From contig CALIWR010000032.1 in the NCBI GenBank assembly GCA_938046585.1, forward strand, positions 1 to 42,195: 42,195 nucleotides of DNA, written 5' to 3'. This DNA comes from an uncultured Propionibacteriaceae bacterium. Lineage in GTDB: Bacteria; Actinomycetota; Actinomycetes; Propionibacteriales; Propionibacteriaceae. The notes beneath the pieces are model-generated. The model was not told the origin of the DNA and did no database searches. It saw only the letters and a list, made by a program, of their open reading frames with translations. Of this stretch, positions 1 to 7,185 are shown piece by piece (position 1 is the stretch's first letter; every line of letters starts with the position of its first letter). The translations under genes were made by a program, and so were the position numbers.

Positions 1-292
1 GATTAAACGGGTTCAGAGTGGCAAGGTGCCTAAGGGTTATCAGGTTCATCATAAGGAGCCGTTGGATGATTCGGGTACGAACAACCCCGACAACCTGGTG
101 TTGATCAGGAATTCTCCGGATCACCAGTTGATCACCAACCACCAGAGATGGTCCACCGGGAAATTGCTGCCAGGTCAGAGCGCTGAGATTACCTGGCCGG
201 TTTTCCCTCCGGGGACGACGATCTGGCCGCCTACGAGGTGGGCCAGGACTACGATCACCTATGGTCCATTCTACGATAATATGGTCATCTAA
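1..292 (+). CDS. C-terminal HNH nuclease tail of a polymorphic toxin (partial)
   Basis: The reading frame is open from base 2 at the left edge, so this is the last ~96 codons of a larger gene; the GTG at 26 is internal. The visible part carries an HNH/Endo VII-type core: GYQVHHKEPLDDSG, then TNNPDNLVLI and a later DHQLITNHQ, giving the paired His, the Asn and the final His of the metal-binding fold. Families with this tail are DNase toxins exported by contact-dependent or type VII systems, where the nuclease sits at the extreme C terminus. The next gene, 21 bp downstream, is a SUKH-type immunity candidate, which supports a toxin/immunity pair. The N-terminal trafficking domain is outside the window, so secretion route and total length are unknown. 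Confidence 0.72.
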   Translation, partial: IKRVQSGKVPKGYQVHHKEPLDDSGTNNPDNLVLIRNSPDHQLITNHQRWSTGKLLPGQSAEITWPVFPPGTTIWPPTRWARTTITYGPFYDNMVI

Positions 293-313
293 ATAATACG
301 TGGGAGGTATCTT

Positions 314-763
314 ATGAGTCGGATTGTCTCGTTGGTTGATCGGATTGAGGCCGAGTATGGGGAGCAGTTCCCGGGGGCCACGGAGCAAGAGATGACGTGG
401 CTGGCTCCTCAGTTCGAGGAGTTGTTCGGGATCGCGCTGCCCGCGGCATACGCTGAGTTGTTGAGGCGGACGAATGGGTTCGATTTCGATGGGCTGTGTG
501 TGTACGGGACGCATGACCTGGAGGGGGAGGTGTTCCGGTTCGGGATCGTGGAGTCGAACCAGCGGCTGCTGCATGGCATGCATGATCTGGATTCGCCGCT
601 GCGGTTCTTCGGGGAACGAGATGACCAGCTGCTGGCCTACGACACCAGCGACCAGGCCTGGAAACTGGTCGACCGATACTCGTGGGACCCAGACGACCCG
701 CAAGACGTGTACGGGTCGTTCGAGAAACTGATGGTCCAGATGCTGGAAGAGGCCGCCGAATGA
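314..763 (+). CDS. SMI1/KNR4 (SUKH)-family immunity protein
   Basis: 149 residues, ATG preceded by a good Shine-Dalgarno (GGGAGGT at 302-308). It has the SUKH pattern: an N-terminal helix with acidic residues, then the core ALPAAYAELLRRTNGFDFDG with an NG turn, and alternating hydrophobic strands to the end (FFGERDDQLLAYDTSD). SUKH proteins bind and neutralise nuclease toxins of many types. Position directly after the HNH toxin tail makes it the likely cognate immunity protein. It is acidic, as expected for an antagonist of a basic nuclease. Its last bases overlap the start of the next gene (ATGA), so immunity and the secretion-associated genes are probably co-transcribed. The family call is by motif; specificity for this toxin is inferred from the neighbourhood. 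Confidence 0.72.
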   Translation: MSRIVSLVDRIEAEYGEQFPGATEQEMTWLAPQFEELFGIALPAAYAELLRRTNGFDFDGLCVYGTHDLEGEVFRFGIVESNQRLLHGMHDLDSPLRFFGERDDQLLAYDTSDQAWKLVDRYSWDPDDPQDVYGSFEKLMVQMLEEAAE

Positions 764-1170
764 GTGACCTGTCGGGAGTCTTTGAGACGGTACGCCAGCA
801 GCTGAGCCGGCCCATGAAGGAACCGTTGGAGGTGCCGCAGGTCGAGGGCTCAGGCGAAAGCGAAGACGGCCTGGTCACCGTCACCGTCGCAGCCGGTCTG
901 GCGAAGGAGATCCGGATTGATGCCCGGGCGATGCGACTGTCGAACGTCGAATTGGCAGACCGGATGGTGGAGGCGGTGAACGCTGCTGTCGAGGCGTACG
1001 CGGCCGCGGTGGTCGACTCCTACGGGGACCAGACGACAGACTTCGGGCGGCTGCGGTCGGTGCTCGATGAGGTGCAACAGCAGACGGAACAGTCGATGGG
1101 CCGATACCTCGGGTCGATGGAGCAAATGCTGACCCGAGCCGCACAACAGCACGAGCGATACCAGGTGTGA
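760..1170 (+). CDS. YbaB/EbfC-like protein of a type VII-associated cluster
   Basis: 136 residues starting at ATG 760, four bases overlapping the preceding stop. A helical N terminus leads into a conserved strand pattern (GLVTVTVAAGLAKEIRIDARAMR), then LADRMVEAVNAAVEAYAAAV and a long amphipathic C-terminal helix. This is the organisation of the YbaB/EbfC nucleoid-associated fold. In actinobacteria short YbaB-like proteins commonly sit directly before WXG100 and PPE/CpnT-like genes in secreted-toxin loci, where they are thought to act in secretion or as chaperones rather than only as DNA binders. The next two genes fit that arrangement. The exact role is not known; the family call rests on strand and helix pattern, not on a diagnostic motif. 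Confidence 0.6.
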   Translation: MSDLSGVFETVRQQLSRPMKEPLEVPQVEGSGESEDGLVTVTVAAGLAKEIRIDARAMRLSNVELADRMVEAVNAAVEAYAAAVVDSYGDQTTDFGRLRSVLDEVQQQTEQSMGRYLGSMEQMLTRAAQQHERYQV

Positions 1171-1191
1171 ACGCAGGGAGGTGATCTGGGC

Positions 1192-1518
1192 ATGAACGAG
1201 GGTGAGGTTCGATTCAGCCCCGAATCGTATGCGCAGGCCGGGTCGGCGATGATGCGGGCGGGGCAGGATGTCCAGGCCAAAACCCAGGCATTACTGGGGC
1301 AGGTGAATGACCTGAACGTGCTGGGCACGAATGACACCCTCGGTGGGGTGGCGCAGATGATCTACGGGGTGTTCCTGGAAGTGTTCCAGGAGACAGTCGA
1401 GGACCTGGCCACCCGGATGGGTGAACAGGGTGAGCAGCTGCAGACGGTGGGCCAGGCATACGCGGAGGTAGAGACCGAGAACACGGGCCTGGCCTCGAGG
1501 ATCACAGGGGGTGCGTGA
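1192..1518 (+). CDS. WXG100/EspC-like secreted small helical protein
   Basis: 108 residues, ATG with a strong Shine-Dalgarno (GGGAGGTGAT at 1177-1186). It is almost entirely helical, with no Cys or membrane segment, and has two long helices separated by a Gly/Asn-rich turn (LNVLGTNDTLGG). The second helix ends in YAEVETENTGLA, close to the YxxxD/E export signal of type VII substrates. No WXG tripeptide is visible, so it fits better with the EspC/ESX-associated relatives of about 100 residues than with classical EsxA. Such proteins are typically co-secreted with the larger N-terminal-domain partner encoded next, here joined by a one-base stop/start overlap. The family assignment is inference from size, helicity and context. 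Confidence 0.55.
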   Translation: MNEGEVRFSPESYAQAGSAMMRAGQDVQAKTQALLGQVNDLNVLGTNDTLGGVAQMIYGVFLEVFQETVEDLATRMGEQGEQLQTVGQAYAEVETENTGLASRITGGA

Positions 1519-2012
1519 TGTCGCTGATGCTGCCCCCGGAGTTGTCTAAGTTCCTGAACATGATCGGGTTCGAATGGCCCGAGGGTGATGAGGACAAGAT
1601 CTTCGCATGGGCCGACCGGTGGATGGGCTACGCGGGCGAGGTCGAGGGGAGCGTACAGGCCGCCCAGGGCGCTCACGACATCGTGGCCCGGGAGAACGCC
1701 GGCCCGGCGGCCGAGGCGTACTCGCGGCGATTCAGCGGGGACGACGGCATCGCGGATGTGCTGAAGAACCTGGCTGTGGCAGGCAACATCACCGGGGGTT
1801 GCCTGCTGCTGATCGGCGGGGCTGTGATCGTGCTGAAGGGTGTCTTCGTGGTGCAGCTCGTCATGTTTGCGATTTCGGTGGCCGAGGCGATTGCAGCAGC
1901 AATCCCGACGGCGGGTGCGTCGATGAGTATCGTTCCGATTGCTCGGTTGATTTGTCAGCGGGCGCTTCAGTATGCGATCAATCTGGCTATCGAGAAACTC
2001 CTCGGCGGATAA
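1518..2012 (+). CDS. Orphan CpnT-type N-terminal (WXG100-like) module, no toxin attached
   Basis: 164 residues from ATG 1518, overlapping the preceding stop as TGATG. The start, LPPELSKFLNMIGFEWPEGDEDKI, carries the PPEL and WPxGDEDKI signature (residues ~5-24) found at the N terminus of CpnT-like and other actinobacterial polymorphic toxins, followed by a WXG-like AWADRWMGYAGEVE. Two hydrophobic stretches (about residues 95-120 and 125-160) could insert in membranes. In full-length relatives a long linker and a C-terminal toxin follow; here a TAA stops the protein right after the hydrophobic part and the next gene is an unrelated ABC transporter. It may be a truncated toxin or a stand-alone secretion partner for the toxin upstream. 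Confidence 0.62.
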   Translation: MSLMLPPELSKFLNMIGFEWPEGDEDKIFAWADRWMGYAGEVEGSVQAAQGAHDIVARENAGPAAEAYSRRFSGDDGIADVLKNLAVAGNITGGCLLLIGGAVIVLKGVFVVQLVMFAISVAEAIAAAIPTAGASMSIVPIARLICQRALQYAINLAIEKLLGG

Positions 2013-2112
2013 CACAGACATCAGCGCTGCCGGTCGACAACGCCAGCGGCCAGCGGGCCAGAGCCGCCCAGCCCAGCTCCAGTAGCCAGCTCGGATTGGG
2101 ATCTGTCACCGC

Positions 2113-2118
2113 TATAGG
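2113..2118 (+). promoter_or_regulatory. Possible -10 box for a leaderless ABC operon transcript
   Basis: TATAGG lies five bases before the ATG at 2124 and there is no Shine-Dalgarno before that ATG. This fits a leaderless transcript. No convincing -35 box is visible at 16-18 bp. The rest of 2013-2112 shows no gene or clear hairpin. Confidence 0.3.
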
Positions 2119-2123
2119 TCACC

Positions 2124-2954
2124 ATGGCTCAGGTGATCGAGCTTCGAAACGTCAGCAAGATCTACCCTGACGCAACAGTCGCCGTACGCGGCGTGTCACT
2201 GCTCGTACCCGAGGGGAAGACCACCGTTATGGTCGGCTCCAGTGGCTGCGGCAAGACCACCCTGCTGCGGATGGTGAACCGGATGGTCACCCCAACCAGC
2301 GGCCAGGTACTGGTCGCCGGAGTCGACGTCGCCACCGTGAAACCGGTCGCCCTACGCCGATCGATCGGATACGTGATGCAGAACTCCGGGCTGCTGCCAC
2401 ACCGGCGCGTGATCGACAACATCGCCACCGTGCCCCTGCTGAACCGGGTCCCTAAGAAGATCGCCCACCATCAGGCCCTCGAACTGATGGACACCGTCGG
2501 GCTGGACCGAGACCTGGCCCAACGCTACCCATCCCAACTATCCGGCGGCCAACAGCAACGAGTCGGCGTGGCCCGCGGCCTAGCCGCAGACCCGAAGGTC
2601 CTGCTGATGGACGAACCTTTCGGCGCGGTCGACCCGATCGTCCGGGCCGGGCTACAACGCGAACTGCGCGACCTGCAGGCCCGACTCCACAAGACCATCC
2701 TCTTCGTCACCCACGACATCACCGAGGCCTTCACCCTGGGCGACCAGATCGTGATCCTCGCCGCCGGTGGCCAGATCGCCCAGATCGGCACCCCGCAGCA
2801 GATCCTGACCGACCCGGCCGACGACTTCGTCCAGGACCTGATCGGGCTGACCTCCGGAGACCGAACCCTGCACCTAGAACCCGGCCCGTACGGGGATGAC
2901 CTGGTCCTCGACAGCATCGGCCGGCCGGTAGGACGGCTCCGCAGACCATCATGA
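2124..2954 (+). CDS. Osmolyte/quaternary-amine ABC importer, ATPase (OpuCA/ProV type)
   Basis: 276 residues. Walker A is GSSGCGKTT (38-46), the Q-loop Gln is at 86 (YVMQNSG), the signature is LSGGQ (139-143), Walker B VLLMDEP (159-165) and the switch His in VTHD (197). The family is the glycine betaine/carnitine/choline importers, whose ATPase hydrolyses ATP on the inner face of the membrane. Only a short tail follows the nucleotide-binding domain, so the tandem CBS domains that let OpuA and OpuCA sense ionic strength are missing. Osmotic gating, if any, would therefore need another mechanism. It is the first gene of a four-gene unit and overlaps the first permease by ATGA. The substrate is inferred from the whole operon. 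Confidence 0.85.
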   Translation: MAQVIELRNVSKIYPDATVAVRGVSLLVPEGKTTVMVGSSGCGKTTLLRMVNRMVTPTSGQVLVAGVDVATVKPVALRRSIGYVMQNSGLLPHRRVIDNIATVPLLNRVPKKIAHHQALELMDTVGLDRDLAQRYPSQLSGGQQQRVGVARGLAADPKVLLMDEPFGAVDPIVRAGLQRELRDLQARLHKTILFVTHDITEAFTLGDQIVILAAGGQIAQIGTPQQILTDPADDFVQDLIGLTSGDRTLHLEPGPYGDDLVLDSIGRPVGRLRRPS

Positions 2955-3607
2955 CCTGGCTACGTCACAACACCAGCACCATCCTGGACGCATCCTGGGC
3001 GCACCTGCGGCTGGCGGCGCCGGCGATCCTGCTAAGCCTGCTATTGGCGCTGCCGCTGGCCTGGGCCGCGAACCGGTTCCGCTGGTCCCGGTTCACGCTG
3101 CTGCTGATGACCGGGCTGCTGTACGCAGTGCCGTCGCTGCCACTGTTCATCATGCTGCCGATGATGACCGGCCACTCGGTGCGCGAACCGGTCAACGTGG
3201 TGGCTGCGCTGACCCTGTACGGGCTGTCGCTGATGGTGCGCTCGGCAGCGGACGCGCTGGACACGGTGCCGCAGGCCACCACCTTGTCAGCGACCGCGCT
3301 CGGCTACTCCGGGCTGCGTCGCTTTTTCAGCGTCGACCTGCCCCTAAGCGGGCCAGCCTTGCTGGCCGGACTGCGGGTGGTGGCGGTGAGCACCGTCAGC
3401 CTGGTCACCGTCAGCGGGGTACTAGGGGTGCCCAGCCTGGGGCTGCTATTCACTGACGGCTTCCAACGCGGGATCGTGGCCGAGGTAGTCGCCGGGATCG
3501 TGGCCACCGTGCTGCTGGCGGTCCTGGTGGACCTGGTCCTGGTGGGTCTCGGCAGGCTGCTGATGCCGTGGCAGCGTGGCCGCCGGCTCGGACAGGGGGT
3601 GATCTGA
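2951..3607 (+). CDS. Osmolyte ABC importer permease 1 (OpuCB/ProW type)
   Basis: 218 residues with about five or six membrane helices, for example LRLAAPAILLSLLLALPLAW near the N terminus. The ABC coupling region contains the EAA-like loop DTVPQATTLSATALGYSGLRRFF followed by LPLSGPALLAGLR (about residues 98-140), which docks on the ATPase. The gene overlaps the ATPase stop by four bases and shares one base (TGATG) with the next permease, so the two permeases are translationally coupled. Importers of this family use two different permeases with one ATPase and one separate binding protein, as here. Length is typical of the family. Confidence 0.82.
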   Translation: MTWLRHNTSTILDASWAHLRLAAPAILLSLLLALPLAWAANRFRWSRFTLLLMTGLLYAVPSLPLFIMLPMMTGHSVREPVNVVAALTLYGLSLMVRSAADALDTVPQATTLSATALGYSGLRRFFSVDLPLSGPALLAGLRVVAVSTVSLVTVSGVLGVPSLGLLFTDGFQRGIVAEVVAGIVATVLLAVLVDLVLVGLGRLLMPWQRGRRLGQGVI

Positions 3608-4290
3608 TGGGCTTCTGGCGAGCCGCCCTGCACTGGCTGGCTGACCCGGCCAACGCCATCGGACCCGACGGATACCTGCTCCGCTTCGTCGAGCACCTCG
3701 GGTACTGTCTGCTGGCGGTCCACATTGCCTGCCTGATCGGGATCCCCATCGGCTACCTGGTCGGACACAGCCGCCGGGCCCGGGGACTGGTGGTGATCTC
3801 TTCCGGCGCTGCCCGGGCCCTGCCAACACTCGGCGTGATTACCCTGCTCGGGCTGTGGCTGGGGATCGGGCTGGAAGCGCCGCTGCTGGCGCTGGTGCTG
3901 CTGGCGGTGCCGTCGGTACTAGCCGGGGCGTACGCGGGGATTGAGCAGGTCCCCGCGCCGGTGGTCGACGCCGCCCGGGCTATCGGGATGTCACCCTGGC
4001 AAGTGCTGTGGCAGGTCGAGGCCCCGGTCGGGCTGCCGCTGCTGCTGGGCGGGATCCGCTCGGCGATGCTGCAGGTGGTGGCGACCGCGACCCTGGCCGC
4101 GTACGTCGGCGCCGGCGGCCTGGGCCGCTACCTCTTCCTCGGCTTGAAAACCCAAAACTACCCGATGATGCTGGCCGCCTCACTGCTGGTGGTGCTGCTG
4201 GCCATGATCGTGGAATTCGGTTTCGAATGGGTGATGAACCTGGCGGCCCGCAGGAATACTGGACGCAGCCGCAGAGTTAGCACCCAATAG
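3607..4290 (+). CDS. Osmolyte ABC importer permease 2 (OpuCD/ProW type)
   Basis: 227 residues from ATG 3607; an upstream start in the same frame would run into the preceding permease, so this one is preferred. Five to six membrane helices are visible. The coupling loop is VPAPVVDAARAIGMSPWQVLWQVEAP (about residues 115-140), a good match to the EAA motif of OpuC/ProW permeases (conserved DAARAIGMSPWQ). The C terminus LAAYVGAGGLGRYLFLGL is also characteristic of osmoprotectant and aliphatic sulfonate/taurine-like permeases. With the preceding permease it would form the heterodimeric channel. Confidence 0.84.
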   Translation: MGFWRAALHWLADPANAIGPDGYLLRFVEHLGYCLLAVHIACLIGIPIGYLVGHSRRARGLVVISSGAARALPTLGVITLLGLWLGIGLEAPLLALVLLAVPSVLAGAYAGIEQVPAPVVDAARAIGMSPWQVLWQVEAPVGLPLLLGGIRSAMLQVVATATLAAYVGAGGLGRYLFLGLKTQNYPMMLAASLLVVLLAMIVEFGFEWVMNLAARRNTGRSRRVSTQ

Positions 4291-4317
4291 GCGCACTCGT
4301 ACCCTCCAGGAGACCCG

Positions 4318-5214
4318 GTGGCCACCAGACGTCATTTTCTAAGCCTCGGTGGCGCGGCCATCGCCGCGGCCCTGGGGGCCTGCTCTACCACCGACCCGTT
4401 GGGGACCGGATCAGCCAACGGAACTGGGCTGGTGGTCGGCAGCCAGCAGTACTACTCGAACGAGATCATCGCCGAGATCTACGCCCACGCGCTGGAACAG
4501 GCGGGATTCGCGGTGACCCGGCAATTCCAGATCGGGCAGCGGGAGGTCTACCTGCCGGAACTACGCGCCGGGCGGGTCGATGTCTTCCCCGACTACAGCG
4601 GGAACCTGCTCCAATCGCTGGACGCATCGTCGACCGCGACCACCAGCGCCGAGGTTGAGGCCGCACTGGCGAAGGCGCTGCCTGCGGGGCTGCGGGCCCT
4701 GCGGGCGGCACCGGCCAGCGACCAGGACAGCTACAACGTGACCCGCCAGAGCGCCGAGCGCTACCAACTGGTGTCGCTGGCGGATCTGACCAGGGCACCG
4801 CAGCCGGTGCGGATCGGCGGCAACGCTGAACTCGCCACCCGCCCGTACGGGCCCCGAGGGCTCACATCCCACTACGGGATCGAGACACACCTGGTCGCGG
4901 TGGAGGACTCGGGCGGCCCGCTGACCCGCAAGGCCCTCGCCGACGGGACCGTACTCGTGGCCGACCTGTACAGCTCGGACCCGGAGATCGTCAGTTCCGG
5001 ATTCGTCACCCTGACCGACCCGAAGTCGATGATCCTGCCGCAGAATGTGGTGCCGATCGTGTCCCCCCGAGTGAACCCGGCCGCCGTCGCGGCGCTGGAG
5101 AAAGTGCAGGCCAGGCTCGACACCCCCGCCCTGAGGGAACTGAACGCCCAATCCAAACAGCAGCAGCGCAAGGCCTCCGACATCGCCCGGGCCTGGCTGT
5201 CCAGCATCACCTAA
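4318..5214 (+). CDS. Osmolyte-binding lipoprotein (OpuCC/OsmF type)
   Basis: 298 residues from GTG 4318, with Shine-Dalgarno CCAGGAGA at 4306-4313. The N terminus is a lipoprotein signal with an RR pair (TRRHFLSLGG) and the lipobox LGAC, giving a lipid-anchored Cys at residue 21. The mature part has the features of the OpuAC-like domain: VVGSQQYYSNEIIAEIYAHAL, then RVDVFPDYSGNLLQ (the substrate-cage DYSG stretch) and later LVADLYSSDPEI. These binding proteins capture glycine betaine, choline, carnitine or related amines outside the membrane. The RR pair may mean Tat export. The exact ligand cannot be read from the sequence. Confidence 0.85.
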   Translation: MATRRHFLSLGGAAIAAALGACSTTDPLGTGSANGTGLVVGSQQYYSNEIIAEIYAHALEQAGFAVTRQFQIGQREVYLPELRAGRVDVFPDYSGNLLQSLDASSTATTSAEVEAALAKALPAGLRALRAAPASDQDSYNVTRQSAERYQLVSLADLTRAPQPVRIGGNAELATRPYGPRGLTSHYGIETHLVAVEDSGGPLTRKALADGTVLVADLYSSDPEIVSSGFVTLTDPKSMILPQNVVPIVSPRVNPAAVAALEKVQARLDTPALRELNAQSKQQQRKASDIARAWLSSIT

Positions 5215-5263
5215 AGAACGACGCCGCAGACCAACGCCAATCTGTCCAGAAAAAGACAGCGGC

Positions 5264-5292
5264 TTCCGGCGCCGGCATCTCGGGTCTAAGAT
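5264..5292 (+). promoter_or_regulatory. Candidate promoter of the metNIQ leader
   Basis: A -10 box TAAGAT (5287-5292) ends six bases before GTG 5299, with a weak -35 TTCCGG (5264-5269) at a 17-base spacing. Transcription would start at or next to the GTG, making the first ORF of the transcript leaderless. This promoter would give a 5' region of about 185 bases before metN. Confidence 0.42.
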
Positions 5293-5298
5293 GACCCC

Positions 5299-5385
5299 GT
5301 GCCAACCACCGCGTACCGTCCATGTGCCCTGCGTCGTTCGACGCCGGCCATGATGGGTATGTGTCGGTTCATGTGCCGCTGGTGA
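5299..5385 (+). CDS. Candidate Met/Cys-rich leader peptide of the metNIQ operon
   Basis: A 28-codon ORF from GTG 5299 to TGA 5383-5385; an inner start at ATG 5350 would give the 11-residue MMGMCRFMCRW. The end is strikingly rich in the product of the transporter behind it: four Met and two Cys in eleven residues, with a further Cys at codon 9. A -10 box lies just before the GTG, so the ORF can be translated from a leaderless mRNA. About 20-53 bases after its stop lie short competing hairpins. This is the layout of a translation-controlled attenuator: ribosome stalling at Met or Cys codons when the charged tRNA is scarce would change the downstream fold. Met leader peptides are not a standard met control in this phylum as far as I know. 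The ORF is seen; the function is inference. Confidence 0.5.
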   Translation: MPTTAYRPCALRRSTPAMMGMCRFMCRW

Positions 5386-5404
5386 TCTGACCCAGCACCG
5401 CAGA

Positions 5405-5438
5405 CCAGTCCGCACTGGACGCATCCAGACCTGCCAGT
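5405..5438 (+). promoter_or_regulatory. Mutually exclusive hairpins after the met leader ORF
   Basis: Four short segments can pair in competing ways. CCAGT (5405-5409) pairs with ACTGG (5414-5418) around a CCGC loop. CTGGA (5415-5419) pairs with TCCAG (5424-5428) around CGCA. ACTGG can also pair with CCAGT at 5434-5438. The middle segment is shared, so only one fold can form at a time. There is no U-run, so control by Rho or of metN translation is more likely than an intrinsic terminator. Stems are only five pairs each. Confidence 0.35.
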
Positions 5439-5484
5439 CCCGACTACGGGGCCCTGCGCCGCGTCCACCGACAGAAGGCCACCC

Positions 5485-6462
5485 ATGATCAGCGTCACCA
5501 ACCTGAAGAAGGTCTACCGACAGGCAGACCGTGAGGTACGAGCCCTGGACGGGGTCACCCTCAGCGTCCCCGCCAACCACGTCCACGCCGTGATCGGGCA
5601 GTCCGGCGCCGGCAAATCCACCCTGGTCCGCTGCCTGGCGATGCTGGACCGGCCGACTGCCGGCACCGTCACGATCGGCGGGGTCAACCTGACCGCGGTC
5701 CACTCCACCGCGCTACGCCGCTCCCGTCGTCGGCTGGGGGTCGTCTTTCAACACGCCAACCTCTTCGACTCCCGTACCGTCGCCGCCAACGTTAGCTATC
5801 CGCTGGAACTGGCCAGGACCCCTCGCGCCGAACGCCTGGCTCGGGCCGCCGAATTGTTGTCGCTGGTCGGCCTCGCGGACCGGCAGGACGCCTACCCGGC
5901 CCAGCTGTCGGGAGGGCAACGCCAGCGGGTCGGGATCGCCCGGGCCCTGGCCACCGAACCACAGGTGCTGCTCTGCGACGAACCCACTAGCGCCCTGGAC
6001 CCGGCCACTACCAGCGAGATCCTGGACCTGATCGCCGGGCTGCGGGCCCGGCTGGGCCTGGCCGTGCTGGTGATCACCCACGAGATGCAGGTAGTGAAAC
6101 GGGTCGCCGACTCGGTCTCGCTGCTGGAGGCCGGCCGGGTAGTGGAGACCGGAGCCCTGACTACCGTGCTGCGGCACCGGGGCCGGCTAAGCGAGGCCCT
6201 GCTCGGGCTGGCGCCCAACACCGGCGATGCCACCACGGTCGAGATCTTGGACGTCACCGCCGGCGACCAGGTCCCGGCGCTAGTCCGGGCCGGGCGGACG
6301 CTCGGGGCCGACCTGCCGGTGATCGCCGCCACCGTCGAGTCGTTGGGCGGGCAAATCTTCCACCGGGCCCGGGTCCGGGTCCCGGACGGGCTCACGGCAG
6401 ACACGGTGATCGCCGAACTGGTACGCCAGGAGGCGCAGGCCTGGGTGGGGGGGCAGCTGTGA
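5485..6462 (+). CDS. metN: Methionine ABC importer ATPase MetN
   Basis: 325 residues, ATG with AGAAGG about eight bases upstream. Walker A is GQSGAGKST (38-46), the signature LSGGQ (141-145), Walker B VLLCDEPTSALDP (161-173) and the switch His in ITHE (199). The stretch LARTPRAERLARAAELLSLVGL is typical of the MetN subfamily. The C-terminal ~75 residues (from TTVEILDVTAG to EAQAWV) fit the NIL domain that binds methionine inside the cell and shuts the transporter down (trans-inhibition). Gene order N-I-Q is the usual one. The stop overlaps the start of metI (GTGA), so ATPase and permease are coupled. It sits behind a Met/Cys-rich leader ORF. Confidence 0.92.
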   Translation: MISVTNLKKVYRQADREVRALDGVTLSVPANHVHAVIGQSGAGKSTLVRCLAMLDRPTAGTVTIGGVNLTAVHSTALRRSRRRLGVVFQHANLFDSRTVAANVSYPLELARTPRAERLARAAELLSLVGLADRQDAYPAQLSGGQRQRVGIARALATEPQVLLCDEPTSALDPATTSEILDLIAGLRARLGLAVLVITHEMQVVKRVADSVSLLEAGRVVETGALTTVLRHRGRLSEALLGLAPNTGDATTVEILDVTAGDQVPALVRAGRTLGADLPVIAATVESLGGQIFHRARVRVPDGLTADTVIAELVRQEAQAWVGGQL

Positions 6463-7133
6463 TCCACGACCTGCTCACGAACCCCGCGATCCGGACCGCG
6501 CTCGGCCCGGCCCTGCTCGAGACCCTGCAGATGGTGGGACTGAGCGGGCTGGCCACGGTGCTGCTCGGGCTGCCGCTCGGCGTGGTGTTGCTGGTCACCC
6601 AACCCGGCGGGATGGCCCAGAACCGGCCGCTGCACCTGCTGCTGTCGGGGGTGCTGGTCAACATCACCCGCTCCGTCCCGTACGCGATCCTGATGGTCTC
6701 GCTGATCCCGCTGACCCGGCTTCTGGCCGGGACCTCGGTCGGCCCGGTGGCGGCCTCGGTATCGCTCACCATCGCCTGCGTCCCGTTCTTTGCGCGGCTG
6801 GTCGAAACCTCACTACGGGAGGTTGACCCGGGCAAGATCGACGCTGCCCATGCCATGGGCTCGACTCGTTTCCAGACCGTCTGGAAGGTGCTGCTGCCGG
6901 AGGCGCTGCCGTCGCTAGTGGCCGGCATCACCACCACCATGGTGGCTCTGATCGGCTACTCCGCGATGGCCGGTCTGGTCGGCGGCGGCGGGCTCGGCCG
7001 GCTCGCCTACAACTACGGCTACCAGCGGTTTCAGCCCGAAGTGATGATCGTAGTCCTGGTCATCTTGGTGCTGCTGGTCCAGTTGGTGCAACTGGTTGGC
7101 GACGCCGTGGTCCGCGCAGTCGACCATCGATAA
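6459..7133 (+). CDS. metI: Methionine ABC importer permease MetI
   Basis: 224 residues from GTG 6459. It has about five membrane helices and the MetI coupling region VDPGKIDAAHAMGSTRFQTVWKVLLPEALP (about residues 125-154), which includes the EAA-type loop ending in LLPEALPSL. The stretch MVALIGYSAMAGLVGGGGLGRLA near residue 160-185 and the following YNYGYQRFQPEVM are hallmark MetI sequences. The protein forms a homodimer in the membrane with two MetN subunits. Length is normal for the family. Confidence 0.92.
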   Translation: MIHDLLTNPAIRTALGPALLETLQMVGLSGLATVLLGLPLGVVLLVTQPGGMAQNRPLHLLLSGVLVNITRSVPYAILMVSLIPLTRLLAGTSVGPVAASVSLTIACVPFFARLVETSLREVDPGKIDAAHAMGSTRFQTVWKVLLPEALPSLVAGITTTMVALIGYSAMAGLVGGGGLGRLAYNYGYQRFQPEVMIVVLVILVLLVQLVQLVGDAVVRAVDHR

Positions 7134-7185
7134 CCCCACAGACCCGGCCTGCCACCCGGGCGGGCCCACAACCGGAAGGATAACC

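Noticed and set aside
5264..5275. CCGGCGCCGG palindrome as an operator
   Set aside because: Short GC palindromes are common at this base composition and nothing else supports a binding site.
5215..5484. SAM riboswitch in front of metN
   Set aside because: I searched for the known SAM-I, SAM-II and SAM-IV core patterns and found none; the region is better explained by an ORF and short hairpins.
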